Below are positions 1 through 12,353 of a stretch of 64,000 nt of DNA, one piece after another (the stretch's first letter is position 1; each line of letters starts with the position of its first letter). The stretch lies in assembly GCA_947561585.1 (NCBI GenBank), contig CANNZV010000497.1, positions 299,034 through 363,033 of the forward strand, read 5' to 3'. This DNA comes from Caprella mutica. Its lineage: Eukaryota > Arthropoda > Malacostraca > Amphipoda > Caprellidae. The translations under genes and the position numbers were made by a program. Below the pieces are notes generated by a model. That model was not told the origin of the DNA and ran no database searches. It was given only the letters and a program-made list of their open reading frames with translations.

Positions 1-773
1 TAACGTGTGGTGTGTTTACTGCTATCTAACGTGTGGTGTGTTTACTGCTATCTAACGTGTGGTGTGTTTACTGCTATCTAACGTGTGGTGTGTTTACTGC
101 TGTCTAACGTGTGGTGTGTTTACTGCTATCTAACGTGTGGTGTGTTTACTGTTGTCTAACGTGTGGTGTGTTTACTGCTATCTAACGTGTGGTGTGTTAA
201 CTGCTATCTAACGTGTGGTGTGTTTACTGCTGTCTAACGTGTGGTGTGTTTACTGCTGTCTAACGTGTGGTGTGTTTACTGCTATCTAACGTGTGGTGTG
301 TTTACTGTTGTCTAACGTGTGGTGTGTTTACTGCTATCTAACGTGTGGTGTGTTAACTGCTATCTAACGTGTGGTGTGTTTACTGCTATCTAACGTGTGG
401 TGTGTTTACTGCTATCTAACGTGTGGTGTGTTTACTGCTATCTAACGTGTGGTGTGTTTACTGCTATCTAACGTGTGGTGTGTTTACTGCTATCTAACGT
501 GTGGTGTGTTTACTGCTATCTAACGTGTGGTGTGTTTACTGCTATCTAACGTGTGGTGTGTTTACTGCTATCTAACGTGTGGTGTGTTTACTGCTATCTA
601 ACGTGTGGTGTGTTTACTGCTATCTAACGTGTGGTGTGTTTACTGCTATCTAACGTGTGGTGTGTTTACTGCTATCTAACGTGTGGTGTGTTTACTGCTG
701 TCTAACGTGTGGTGTGTTTACTGCTATCTAACGTGTGGTGTGTTTACTGTTGTCTAACGTGTGGTGTGTTTAC
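1..773. repeat. Minisatellite, 26-bp unit, about 30 copies
   Basis: Head-to-tail units containing TAACGTGTGGTGTGTTTACT followed by GCTATC. The array runs in from the left edge, so its true length is unknown. Variants are few (GCTGTC, GTTGTC, TTAACTGC) and recur in blocks, as expected from local unequal exchange. There are no unique spacers and no coding sense. Confidence 0.97.
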
Positions 774-1126
774 TGGTGAATAGATCAATAGTATGTGACT
801 ATTGGTGAGAATTGTGTTCGTACCAAATAATACATTCTAGTTCTTTAGTTAATACTCCCTTTGACATAAAATGTTCATAGCTACTCTTATTGTTATCGTT
901 AATAAAGTAGAGTAGGTTAAGAGTCTTTATCCTATAGAGGACAGAACTCTTTCTTACCACTGCTACTGTGTCCTGCGAAACTGGTCATATCATCTGCATT
1001 ATTTACTTGTCACTCTTTTCTCTTCACCATTTTGTTACGAAACTAAATTATACTAATTGTAATGTTGTGTACGTTTTAGTTTATTTTTAAAATTGTGAAG
1101 CGTTGTCCCTCTACGAAGCAGGATTG
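774..1126. other. AT-rich spacer between two minisatellites
   Basis: No open frame, RNA gene or repeat recognised in this stretch. Confidence 0.6.
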
Positions 1127-1818
1127 TTTCCATCAACATCGTAATATGATAATAATCAATAACATCGTAATATGATAATAATCACCAACATCGTAATATG
1201 ATAATAATCACCAACATCGTAATATGATAATCATCACCAACATTGTAATATGATAATAATCACCAACATCGTAATATGATAATCATCACCAACATCGTAA
1301 TATGATAATAATCACCAACATCGTAATATGATAATGATCACCAACATCGTAATATGATAATCATCACCAACATCGTAATATGATAATCATCACCAACATC
1401 GTAATATGATAATAATCACCAACATCGTAATATGATAATAATCACCAACATCGTAATATGATAATAATCACCAATATCGTAATATGATAATAATCACCAA
1501 CATCGTAATATGATAATAATCACCAACATCGTAATATGATAATAATCACCAACATCGTATTATGATAATAATCAGCAACATCGTAATATGATAATAATCA
1601 GCAACATCGTAATATGATAATAATCACCAACATCGTAATATGATAATCATCACCAACATCGTAATATGATAATCATCACCAACATCGTAATATGATAATC
1701 ATCACCAACATCGTAATATGATAATCATCACCAACATCGTAATATGATAATCATCACCAACATCATAATATGATAATAATCACCAACATCGTAATATGAT
1801 AATAATCACCAACATCGT
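1127..1818. repeat. Minisatellite, 26-bp unit, about 26 copies
   Basis: Direct repeats of ATCGTAATATGATAATAATC plus ACCAAC, with a common ATAATCATC variant. The period equals that of the array at 1-773 but the sequence is unrelated. Confidence 0.97.
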
Positions 1819-2057
1819 GCTAGCTCGACTTTCATTTCGAAACTATTGACTGATGATAATAATCACTTATATACAATTGTTTTTTTCTATTCTTTATCAG
1901 ATAATATTTGAAATGAATCACTAAAAGTTGACATCTTTTAATTGCTGTCTCTGACAAATGCATCTCAATCATTTGTCATTGGAAAGATTAATGCTCTTGT
2001 GATTAATTGTTAAGCAGAGATTAACTACTAATCTGCCATTGGTTTCGATTAACGTTG

Positions 2058-2345
2058 ACTACGTAATGGTACACATTTGTACCACTGTGTGTTATTGATA
2101 GGCAAAGTGGTACAGTTCTATACCACTGTCTATATTTCAAACCCGAATTAGGTTGTGACAATATGTACCACTATTATACAACTGTTTTCATCATACAGAC
2201 AATATCAATAGGTACACACACAGGTACTCAGCTCCTCTCGCTATCATGGCACATGTGATACAGAAGCTATAGCACAAACTTGAAATTTTAGGAACGTCAG
2301 TTAGGCTAGACTGCGTTTTATTATACGTCGTCAACATGTTGAAAT
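2058..2345. repeat. Dispersed repeat, copy 1
   Basis: Shares long near-identical blocks in direct orientation with 38563-38811, including GACAATATCAATAGGTAC, GGTACTCAGCTCCTCTCGCT and GTCAGTTAGGCTAGACTGC. No terminal repeats or coding frame were found, so the class is unknown. Confidence 0.8.
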
Positions 2346-2392
2346 AATTTCATTGCATTTGAGCAGTTTATTGGGACTTCACATCGTATTTT

Positions 2393-2804
2393 CTAATCTA
2401 TTTTTTTAAAGACGTAGTAGCGTCTATCCAAATAACTACGAGAATAACCTCCACAATTTACTAGAAACTGCATCGTGTTGCAATGTTGTTTTTGTTGTGT
2501 GGTGTCAGAGCGCGTTTGTTGGTTTGATGGAGTGACGCTAAATGAAAGTCCTATCATCGCCTTGGCAGGCGTCCAGAGGAGGCAAATACACGGTGTGAGT
2601 GTCCGCGCCTCCTTCCCATCTATTTCTAGATTTATGGCAATGGATGTGTCCAGTCCATTGGCAGTGTTGGGAAATGCAATAAACATGCTAATGACCTTCA
2701 TTTCTCACCTAGGTGCTTATATCTTAACTAGTGTCTGTAAATACCATAAAAAGGTAATGATATCACTTAATATCAAAGACATGTTTCTAAAATATAACCG
2801 CTAG
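2393..2804. other. Less AT-rich block with overlapping small ORFs on both strands
   Basis: A 102-codon frame (2701-2393, minus) and a 109-codon frame (2475-2804, plus) overlap. I recognise no domain in either. The block is less AT-rich than its surroundings, so it could be a fragment of an old gene or element, but at most one strand could be real. No flanking exon was found. Confidence 0.25.
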
Positions 2805-2929
2805 GGTAAGTTTCACAATTACTATCGTATAAGGAAAAAAGAAGTAATAATAAAAATAAAATAAAAAAATACAGGTATTTTCATATATGATCAAATGTGG
2901 AACCGTCCGTTAACTAGTAATTTACCCTA
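2802..2929. mobile_element. MITE family A, diverged copy
   Basis: Foldback element with TAGGGTAAGTT at the left and TTTACCCTA at the right. The inner arms are degraded versions of the family consensus AGGGTAAGTTACGAATTATC. TA at each end suggests Tc1/mariner-type duplication. Confidence 0.7.
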
Positions 2930-3712
2930 GCTACTTGTAACCTCTCTATGAAAGCTGTGCGATATCAAATTAAGAGATATTCTAAGCTTAAGGTTTAAGC
3001 AATTGCGTAAGGTAAATATTATTTGGCAATAAATTATCATAACTCCAATTAAATAGGGTTTAAATAAGTTGTCCACCATTCCATTTGTTCTCATTGGTTG
3101 CCTCGACTACCTTTCATAGAAAGCTTGACAGTAGTGCTCTGTGGTGAATCAGTTTCATTCATATGAGAGTAACCGTCCTCACGGTATACACTCTTCACTG
3201 TACAGTCGTTAGTGTGATGACTAATGTGTATGTGAGGTGGAAGAGAACTTCTGTGAATGGCAGTACAGGCCTCTTATATTTAACTAACCATATTTGCTTT
3301 GCGTGGTTAATGTACTATCAGAGAAAAGAGTCACTGTACTATCAGAGAAAAGAGGGGTCGGTACGGTTCCCTATATACAAGTATTGAATGTTACCTAGTT
3401 TTGTGAATTTGATCACTGGAGGGCGGGTCAAAATATCGCCCAGAAGATCCTAAATTCATCTTACAATCGTTCCCGTTCATTTTCCTTCTCTGAGTGGCCA
3501 TTCCATCTAAAGTCTTTCATTTCTGAAGTGAGAAATATCTTACTGATGTTAAGTTATTTTCAGCATGTCTCTGAAGTGACACGTTACTCGCATCCTATCT
3601 TCAAAATATATTGCATTTACTATCTATTTGCACCCGTCACTTTAACTTCACTGGTTTGATTTCAGTGCCAATAGATACATAGAGTAGCGTAAGTGCATCC
3701 TAGATGCTACCT
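2930..3712. other. AT-rich non-coding stretch
   Basis: One 74-codon frame (3163-3387) contains a short internal duplication (TACTATCAGAGAAAAGAG twice, 3310-3351) and matches nothing I know. Nothing else supported. Confidence 0.5.
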
Positions 3713-4394
3713 TTCGCACTGGATATGGTGTATCGTAGTTTGTTAAGACTCGCACTGGATATGGTGTATCGTAGTCTGTTAAGACTCGCACTGGATATGG
3801 TGTATCGTAGCTTGTTAAGACTCGCACTGGATATGGTGTGTCGTAGTCTGTTAAGACTCGCACTGGATATGGTGTGTCGTAGTCTGTTAAGACTCGCACT
3901 GGATATGGTGTGTCGTAGTCTGTTAAGACTCGCACTGGATATGGTGTATCGTAGCTTGTTAAGACTCGCACTGGATATGGTGTGTCGTAGTCTGTTAAGA
4001 CTCGCACTGGATATGGTGTGTCGTAGTCTGTTAAGACTCGCACTGGATATGGTGTGTCGTAGTCTGTTAAGACTCGCACTGGATATGGTGTGTCGTAGTC
4101 TGTTAAGACTCGCACTGGATATGGTGTGTCGTAGTCTGTTAAGACTCGCACTGGATATGGTGTGTCGTAGTCTGTTAAGACTCGCACTGGATATGGTGTA
4201 CAGTAGTCTGTAAAGACTTGCACTGGATATGGTGCACAGTAGTCTGTAAAGACTTGCACTGGATATGGTGCACAGTAGTTTGTAAAGACTTGCACTGGAT
4301 ATGGTGCACAGTAGTCTGTAAAGACTTGCACTGGATATGGTGCACAGTAGTTTGTAAAGACTTGCACTGGATATGGTGCACAGTAGTTTGTAAA
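3713..4394. repeat. Minisatellite, 36-bp unit, about 19 copies
   Basis: Unit contains GACTCGCACTGGATATGGTG then TGTCGTAGTCTGTTAA. Two subfamilies are arranged in blocks: GTCGTAG/TTAAGACTCG (left) and GCACAGTAG/TAAAGACTTG (from about 4200). The period is divisible by three, so long ORFs open on both strands; they are not genes. Confidence 0.97.
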
Positions 4395-4522
4395 TATTTA
4401 CCTCACTTAAACCCTTTAATCGTTTCTGACATAAACTTTTTGTTTGTTTGTTTTATTTTATTTTTCATAACTACTGTAATTGTCTATCAAAACTGACTGC
4501 TTTTCAGTACCGCTTGGTGGTC

Positions 4523-4652
4523 TTAAGGGCCGTACACACGTAGGGTTTTTAAGTCTTTCCACCAGACTTTTTGCTAAGCTCCTGGAAGTAGGGAAAAAAA
4601 GTAAGAGGAGCTTAACAAAAAGTCTGATGGAAAGACTTAAAAAATCCTACCT
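4523..4652. mobile_element. MITE family B (piggyBac-like), diverged copy
   Basis: Starts TTAA then GGGCCGTACACACGTAGGG, with arms around AAGTCTTTCCACCAGACTTT and its inverted partner. The right end has decayed. The TTAA border is the hallmark of piggyBac-type insertion. Confidence 0.75.
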
Positions 4653-5843
4653 TTAGTTGGTTTATGGCAACTAATTCCTATTCAGTGTAGTTTGTCTCTT
4701 ACTCTCTTCTCCAGTTAAAATACGGTCTGTTACACATCAAATAGAAAATGACAGGCCTATTTTTCACCGTACGTTCCGTGTAGACTCTCAATTCATTATA
4801 AATATATAATAATCAAAGTATTCTTTTTATCGACAATTCGATTTCCGAAACCATATAAATAAACATCCAATTAATAGATCAATACTCTAAAACTATTTAT
4901 TCAATAAATGAATGCTATTTATGTAAATCCCAATTGACCATTTCAACAGACCAATAAATATCTCATCGAAACAATTGAATTATCATATTCATGAACACAA
5001 GAGTAACAAACAGTAAATTATCTTCTACATCAAAAAATATCGTACAGAACGTCTTTGCCTGTGAAGCACAAGTTGTCCTTCAGGGCAAGCTGTACAAAGT
5101 TAAAACAAAGGTAATTTATAGTGTTACCATCCAGTTTATATATACATTCTTATTTATTTCTTCTCTTCCTTCAAATCCTGTAAATTTCTCCCCTCTTATG
5201 TTGAGAAGGGGATTTAATTTCCGAAAGAGGGCCAATCATAAGTTTCACTGGCTGATCTTCAAGAGATTTCAAACTCGCTAAATCTCTTTCGAAGAGACGA
5301 CACTCAACCTTTTAAAATTAAGCTTTTTAGTGCTTTATAATTCACCAAAATTCATATCAACATTGTTTTAAAATCCCTCTTATTTTCAGTCCCTTTCCAG
5401 TCAGTAGAAAGTTTAGAGACGGTACGACAAGCGCAATTTTCTCATTAGGTATTTACGGTGTCTACCCTTCGCTCCCCCCCCCCTAATTTACCAACGTGAT
5501 TAGCATTGTAATGGTAGTGTGCCTTGAACAGATGTCATTTGACTGGTGCTAAAACCACCACCACCACCATTTGTCAACTCTATTCATGTCAATCCACCAC
5601 ACACCCCCATTGCCTCCACCCCCATCATCCCCCCGCTTAAAGATGCTGTGCCATAGGTACGAGCAGTCTAGTACATTTGTGGCCCTTTTCTAGTGCCAGC
5701 CATCACTTCTTCCTAATCCTCTGGCCATGAAGAGGAGAAATGAAGTTAAATAACTAAAATTAGGTAATGTGTCAAAGGAAGAAAATATCGACTGTATTTA
5801 GATGTTGCTGGCAATTTTTATCTCCTTTAATTGGTAACGTTTA
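4653..5843. other. AT-rich non-coding stretch
   Basis: A 96-codon frame at 4991-5281 is unrecognised. A short CCA-rich simple-sequence patch lies at 5550-5570. No gene supported. Confidence 0.5.
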
Positions 5844-6059
5844 TAGGGTAAGTTCCCGAGTTATCGGTCAGTTCCATGTTTGCATTCATGTAATGGAAAA
5901 GTATATAATAAATAATTTGGCATTTATTTCAATTATTATTCACGATACCTGCAGGTATTCTGGATATGAATTAAAATTAATGTTAAATAATATTTATTAG
6001 CTATATCTTCTCTTACATGATCGAAAATGTGGGACTGTACAATAATTCGGAACTTACCT
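5844..6059. mobile_element. MITE family A with palindrome C in its loop
   Basis: Left arm TAGGGTAAGTTCCCGAGTTATCG-type and right arm ending AACTTACCTC. The loop contains a degraded copy of the short palindrome family (ATACCTGCAGGTAT, about 5944). Confidence 0.8.
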
Positions 6060-7439
6060 CTATTTAGTCTATTGAATTAAATGTTTTCACATGAAACGGT
6101 GTGAATAGTGATATCAATTCGAATTATTTTTTATTATTTTCCAGTTCAAATTTGTTATCGACGGTCAGTTGTTTTCCACTCTGTTGTTTTCATTAACTTT
6201 TACTGAAAACTGTTTTTCAATTAAGGTTATTGTTTGAATAATAGCTATGCAGAAATATATCTCTATTAAAATGTGTGTGGACATGCTATTATTTTATTTG
6301 ACATTTTCTAACCGTATTTAGGGAGTATGTGCGAAATATCTCCGAGTTTCAGGTTTGTGAGCAGCAGTGGCCACCACCACATTTTGTGTATTTGTGACGT
6401 ACATCCTCCCTAATCTCCGGAATGTTGTCTTCTTTACGAAGGAGAGACAGTTTCCTAATGAATGGAAAGAGTCTCAATGCTCTCACCAACTAAAGAGAAA
6501 AGAAAGAAGACTGTGGTGTAGGGAATTAGAAATGACATTAGCAATTGAAAATGTTATACCTACTAGGCAAATAATTATTTCAATGTTATTCACGCCATTA
6601 AATATTAATCGTGTCCATGGTTGATTAAGAACATATTATCACTGTGGTAAAATCATTTAAATTACACAAGTAATAACTTGCTGGTTATTTAAGAACTCTA
6701 AAACAACATATTGTGGTAGGTAACACCGTACGTAATGAAATAGGGTAAGTTCCGAATTATCGGTCAGTTTCACATCTTAGGTCATAAAAAAACCGCTGTG
6801 CCAATATCCTTAAGATTGACTCATCTTCTCATGCATTGTGTGACGCCTTCTTCTAACTTTTCGATAATCTAAATTATCTAATTTTCATTTCATTTCTTCA
6901 GTATGGTCTAAAACAAGGCAACTTGGTAGTTAGAATGCAGGTGACAAACTGCATAGCGTATTATTACTGATCAAAGGAGTTATAAATAGTTTACTCTCAT
7001 ACACTTGTTTTCTTTTCATCAAAATGTTTAATTTGTTCTCTGTGTATGAGGTGAAGAGTAAAAATAGACTGCATCACATCACTTGTAATGCACTTTATAA
7101 ATACTCCTACTGCAGTTTATAAATGCAGTTCATAGCTAGAAGGTACGATAGACACAGGCTTTGCATTTTTAACGCATGGTAATGTTGCTTTGAACTCAGT
7201 GAGACAGTCTCCCTTGTTTCAATATTCAGCAGTCGCCTAGAAACTACTATGAGCTGCTGAAGAGTGCAACTGAAGAGAAATGCACCCCTTCACTGGTGAA
7301 GAACACTGTTAGTGCTCTGAACGAGTGAAAAACATTTTTAATGCTGTAAACAATTGAAGAACATTGTTAATGAAATGTAATAGTGAAAAGGAAGGTAGAG
7401 AAAAGAAGATTGAAACTAAATGATATTGATCAGCTTCAC
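6060..7439. other. AT-rich stretch with a solo MITE A arm
   Basis: A left arm of family A lies at 6741-6787 (TAGGGTAAGTTCCGAATTAT) with no convincing right partner nearby. The 85-codon frame at 6367-6624 is unrecognised. Otherwise no feature. Confidence 0.5.
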
Positions 7440-8705
7440 TAGTCATTCACACTCTTCTCCCCTTCACTCTCCTGTCCTTCACTCTCTTCTCCTTCACTCT
7501 TCTTCCTCACTCTTCTCCTTCACTCTCCTCTCCCTCACTCTTCTCCCCTTCACTCTTCTCCTTCACTCTCCTCTCCCTCACTCTCTTCTCCCTCACTCTC
7601 TTCTCCTTCACTCTCTTCTCCTTCATTCTCCTCTCCCTCACTCTCCTCTCCCTCACTGTCCTCTCCTACACTCTCCTCTCCTACACTCTCCTCTCCCTCA
7701 CTCTCCTCTCCCTCACTCTCCTCTCCCTCACTCTTCTCCCCTTCACTCTCCTCTCCCTCACTCTCCTCTCCCTCACTCTCCTCTCCTTCACTCTCTTCCC
7801 CTTCACTCTCTTCCCCTTCACTCTCTTCCCCTTCACTCTCTTCTCCTTCACTCTCTTCTCCTTCACTCTCTTCTCCTTCACTCTTCTCCTTCACTCTCCT
7901 CTCCCTCACTTTCCTCTCCCTCACTCTCCTCTCCCTCACTCTTCTCCTTCACTCTCTTCTCCCTCACTCTTCTCCTTCACTCTTCTCCTTCACTCTTTTC
8001 TCCTTCACTCTCTTCTCCTTCACTCTCCTCTCCCTCACTCTCTTCTCCTTCACTCTCCTCTCCTTCACTCTCTTCTACTTCACTCTCTTCTCCTTCACTC
8101 TCCTCTCCTTCACTCTCTTCTCCTTCGCTCTCCTCTCCTTCACTCTCTTCTCCTTCACTCTCCTCTCCTTCACTCTCCTCTCCTTCACTCTCCTCTCCTT
8201 CACTCTCTTCTCCCTCACTCTCCTCTCCCTCACTCTTCTCCCCTTCACTCTCCTCTCCCTCACTCTCCTCTCCCTCACTCTCCTCTCCTTCACTCTCTTC
8301 CCCTTCACTCTCTTCTCCTTCACTCTCTTCTCCTTCACTCTCTTCTCCTTCACTCTTCTCCTTCACTCTCCTCTCCCTCACTTTCCTCTCCCTCACTCTC
8401 CTCTCCCTCACTCTTCTCCTTCACTCTCTTCTCCCTCACTCTTCTCCTTCACTCTTCTCCTTCACTCTTTTCTCCTTCACTCTCTTCTCCTTCACTCTCC
8501 TCTCCCTCACTCTCTTCTCCTTCACTCTCCTCTCCTTCACTCTCTTCTACTTCACTCTCTTCTCCTTCACTCTCCTCTCCTTCACTCTCTTCTCCTTCGC
8601 TCTCCTCTCCTTCACTCTCTTCTCCTTCACTCTCCTCTCCTTCACTCTCCTCTCCTTCACTCTCCTCTCCTTCACTCTCTTCTCCTTCACTCTCTTCACT
8701 CTCCA
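7440..8705. repeat. Pyrimidine-rich minisatellite (CTCC/TTCACTC), about 15-bp unit
   Basis: Built from TCCTTCACTCTCCTC-like units, almost pure C/T on the + strand. The second part repeats the first at long range: the run starting CTTTCCTCTCC at 7909 recurs at 8381, an offset of 472 bp. The 436-codon frame through it (Ser/Leu/Pro/His) and the Glu/Ser/Gly frames on the other strand are by-products of the 15-bp period. Confidence 0.95.
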
Positions 8706-8800
8706 CTCAGAGTATCTGTCTTATCTCTAGCACAGTGCCTCTCTCCGTAAATAAATAGATTGGTATTGTAGCTAGTCACTCGCTAGTGGAGAGTCAGTGT

Positions 8801-9712
8801 GCTGTGATATGCTGCACTCTAGGTACCAATCAGCATACTGTGATGTACTAAGTGTGCTGTGATATCAGACAGTATACTATTACATACTGAGTATGCTGTA
8901 CTCTAGGTACCAGTCAGCATACTGTGATGTAATAAGTGTTATGTGATAACAGACAGTATACTATAACATACTGAGTATGCTGTACTCTAGGTACCAGTCA
9001 GCATACTGTGATGTACTAAGTGTGCTGTGATAACAGACAGTATACTATAACATACTGAGTATGCTGTACTCTAGGTACCAGTCAGCATACTGTGATGTAC
9101 TAAGTGTGCTGTGATAACAGACAGTATACTATAACATACTGAGTATGCTGCACTCTAGGTACCAGTCAGCATACTGTGATGTACTAAGTGTGCTGTGATA
9201 ACAGACAGTATACTATAACATACTGAGTACGTATGCTGTACTCTAGGTACCAGTCAGCATACTGTGATGTACTAAGTGTGCTGTGATAACAGACAGTATA
9301 CTATAACATACTGAGTATGCTGTACTCTAGGTACCAGTCAGCATACTGTGATGTACTAAGTGTGCTGTGATAACAGACAGTATACTATAACATACTGAGT
9401 ATGCTGTACTCTAGGTACCAGTCAGCATACTGTGATGTACTAAGTGTGCTGTGATAACAGACAGTATACTATAACATACTGAGTATGCTGTACTCTAGGT
9501 ACCAGTCAGCATACTGTGATGTACTAAGTGTGCTGTGATAACAGACAGTATACTATAACATACTGAGTACGTATGCTGTACTCTAGGTACCAGTCAGCAT
9601 ACTGTGATGTACTAAGTGTGCTGTGATAACAGACAGTATACTATAACATACTGAGTACGTATGCTGCACTCTAGGTACCAGTCAGCATACTGTGATGTAC
9701 TAAGTGTGCTGT
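8801..9712. repeat. Satellite-like array, 84-bp unit, about 11 copies
   Basis: Unit carries CTCTAGGTACCAGTCAGCAT, ACTGTGATGTACTAAGTG, GATAACAGACAGTATACT and ATAACATACTGAGTATGCT. Some units carry a 4-bp ACGT insertion before ATGCTG (9228, 9568, 9656). Homogeneity is high in the middle and falls at the left edge. Confidence 0.96.
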
Positions 9713-10597
9713 ATTTCGATATTTTAATATCAGTTTTTACGAAGAGTGAAATAAGACTTATAATTAGTAATTTTCTCTCTGTGTTGGCAGATGAAATTTG
9801 CAGTCACTTAAGAATTATCCTCGTACATAAATGTTTATTTCGTGTAGCAATGTCCTAACGGGTAGTGTGATATCTTATATATGATTTAAAAAATAATCAA
9901 GAACTGAATTCATTAAATATTTATCGTTATCAGCTTAGTGAATTTATCTCCATTGCCATTTGCAAAATTATTTACTAATATAAAGTTTTAGTTAGCTATG
10001 CTAGGGTAGTTAAACCGTAACTCATTCTACTGTTTGTAACTATTTATCTCTCACTGAAATATGATGATTATTTATTACACTTTTACCAATAATCGATTTT
10101 AATTTGTATTGCTATAAATATATTACATCAACTATAAATAATAGTGGCGAATGGTAAAAGGATATGCGTAAACCATTTTCACTTACTTTAATCATGCAGT
10201 TGTTATAAAAACTTCTAAATAAAGAATCGATTATCAACTTTCGACCTACCATTGTTTTCTACTTCTGAATCGTTATTATTAATCCTCGTTTCCTCAGTGG
10301 GGCATTCTCGTGTGAAGGCGGGTGTTCAATCAAGCCGTGATTGGGCCCCCATATACTGAATCCCCATTGCACCGATATAGGGTCTAATCGGTAAAGTCAT
10401 CCAGTCTCCCAATTCTTCATCTATTGACTCCTCTTAATTCTCTCTCTCTCTTTCATCGGTGATTATTTTTAGCAGAAATATAGTGATTGCAATCCGTTCC
10501 ATTAATGGTGTTGTGCAAACCGCTTCATTTTCTCCTGTTTGTCCCACTGTGTCCACACTGTTCTATTTGCAGTGCGGTGACGACACATTAGCTGAGC
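9713..10597. other. AT-rich non-coding stretch
   Basis: No supported feature; a short CT run occurs at 10440-10455. Confidence 0.5.
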
Positions 10598-10702
10598 TAG
10601 GGTAAGTTACGAAACATCGGTCAGTTCCACATCTTCGGTCATTTAAGAAAATAATATCACTCGAAGATGTGGAACAGACCGATAATTCGCAACTCACCCT
10701 AG
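10598..10702. mobile_element. MITE family A, compact copy
   Basis: About 105 bp, almost all stem: TAGGGTAAGTTACGAAACAT at the left and GATAATTCGCAACTCACCCTA at the right, with nearly no loop. Confidence 0.88.
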
Positions 10703-12026
10703 GACATACCTTTCCACATCTAGTTTAGTACGATTGTGAACTGGCGCTGATATTCAGAATGGTGCTCTCTATTTTTTGTTGACCATTTCCTTCATATAGG
10801 TCTGATGTCCTAAGAAATAGTTGTTAAATCTCGTCGAGAAAGTACCTCAAACGTCATAGGTACTCCTACAACTGTCTGCTAAAGTCATTAATTTGATGTA
10901 ATGGTTGCATAGTTCACTAATAGATTGAAGTTATTCCCCATTTAAGGCATTACCTAATGAACCTCATCCATTTTATATCTACCTACCTCTTGATAATTAT
11001 CTTGCAGCTAACATTGTTCATTTAATTTTTTATTAGACAATTTTAAATCAAACTGTGTATCTTTAACGCTATAAACTATAATTTAACTGCTTTTTACTTT
11101 TCAAACATTTGTATCTCATAAATTGTTATTGGTTGGTACTGGAATTTTTAGGTCAGATCATTTCTTCGATCATATATGTTATAATAATATTTTTTAATTA
11201 GTTTTCAAAGATCCTCACAATTGATGGTTAACCTATAACCAGTTGAGATGCCAAATTACATTCCTATAATATCGAAAACGAAAATATTTCCAGTATCTAC
11301 CAATAATAATTTATTAATAAAATAGAATATATTTGCTAAGTAAAAACATAGTTAAATTGATTGGTTGGTAGTTCTAACGGTCTTACGTCAACTAATTGAA
11401 TTACAATTCGAAGTGATACATATGCAGTGTTGCTTTACTCCGCTTTATGAACAGGACGACTTAGAGCGGAGTTGACACCGAGTTTACTTACATCAGTTGT
11501 TCCGGAAAATTATTTTTAAACTCTTTTATATACATTGAAGGATCCATACAAAATATGGTACATAGTATTAGTGTGCCATGCAAATGTTCTTTGATTTTTG
11601 TTAGAAAACGAAATGACTGGAGTAACGATGTTTAAACTTAAAGCGGGGTCTCCCTCGCTTTACGTTCATTTTCTAAGTTAATGTGAGGTACGATTTTTGA
11701 CTTACAGCGGGTCTGCCTGTATTTCAAATTAGTGCTATAATAGAGACGATCAATTTGTAATGTTTATGTTTATTTTCAGATATTGATCAGGGTTTATCTT
11801 AATGTTTTTAATAACTCCCTCTGTGCCAATATGTTCGACTGACTGCAATCACCGAGCACTCTGCTCTCACTCAGAAATGTGAAATAGTACTTCATTTGTT
11901 AGTAATTTTAGAACCTCAGTGTGGTTAGTTCTGTTAAAGTGTCTATTTATTGTTGATGCTAAGAGTTTACTGTTAATGTTGTCCTGAGTTTATCATTTGA
12001 AGTGAAAACAACTGCTAGCGTTTAGA
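10703..12026 (+). other. Upstream region and probable 5' UTR of the FERM gene
   Basis: No ORF of note. An in-frame TGA at 12003-12005 lies just before the chosen start codon. A good acceptor-like TTTATTTTCAG at 11770-11780 could begin the first coding exon if an untranslated exon lies further upstream. I see no convincing TATA box, so the transcription start is unplaced. Confidence 0.4.
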
Positions 12027-12353
12027 ATGGCTGGTGCCGATGTGGGGGTGATGGGTGGGGGGAATCATCAGCAGCTCCACCACCACAACAACCACCACCC
12101 TGCCGCAGCTTCTTCCCACCACCCACCAGTCTCCTCCCATAGTACGCTCAATAGGAGTAACAACCCCCCACCGCAACACCCCCACCACCAGGGGGGAGCA
12201 GGAAACCCCCCACACAACCACCAGAGCAATGGACCCCAACCCACCGGAGTGAACAAGGCCACTCCCCCCAACACTCCCCCAAAAGTGGGGGGAAAGATGT
12301 TGGGGGTGAAGATCCTCATGTTGGACGACACATACACTCTTTTTCAAGTTCAG
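12027..12353 (+). CDS. Exon 1: His/Pro-rich head and first FERM strand
   Basis: Encodes residues 1-109. The ATG at 12027 has A at -3 and G at +4, and an in-frame TGA lies 24 nt upstream. Residues 15-90 are rich in His, Asn, Gln and Pro and probably disordered. The last ~18 residues ([18 protein letters not shown]) match the opening of the FERM F1 lobe. It ends in phase 0 at CAG|GTAAGAT. A family A MITE begins 44 bp into the intron. Other-frame ORFs here are shadows. Confidence 0.9.

Noticed and set aside
1..1818. Possible CRISPR arrays
   Set aside because: Repeats are directly abutting with no unique spacers, and the setting is eukaryotic.
3648..4496. Repeat ORFs on both strands that look like a Tyr/Pro-rich structural protein
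   Set aside because: 36-bp minisatellite translated; both strands open, no signal peptide or flanking exon.
7420..8730. 436-codon Ser/Leu/Pro/His-rich ORF and Glu/Ser/Gly ORFs on the other strand
   Set aside because: They are the reading of a 15-bp C/T repeat; the period is divisible by three so all frames stay open.
12055..12347. Alternative ORFs overlapping exon 1 (Thr-rich, Gly/Val-rich, Trp/Gly-rich)
   Set aside because: Shadows of the His/Pro-rich exon 1 in other frames; only the chosen frame continues into the FERM domain.
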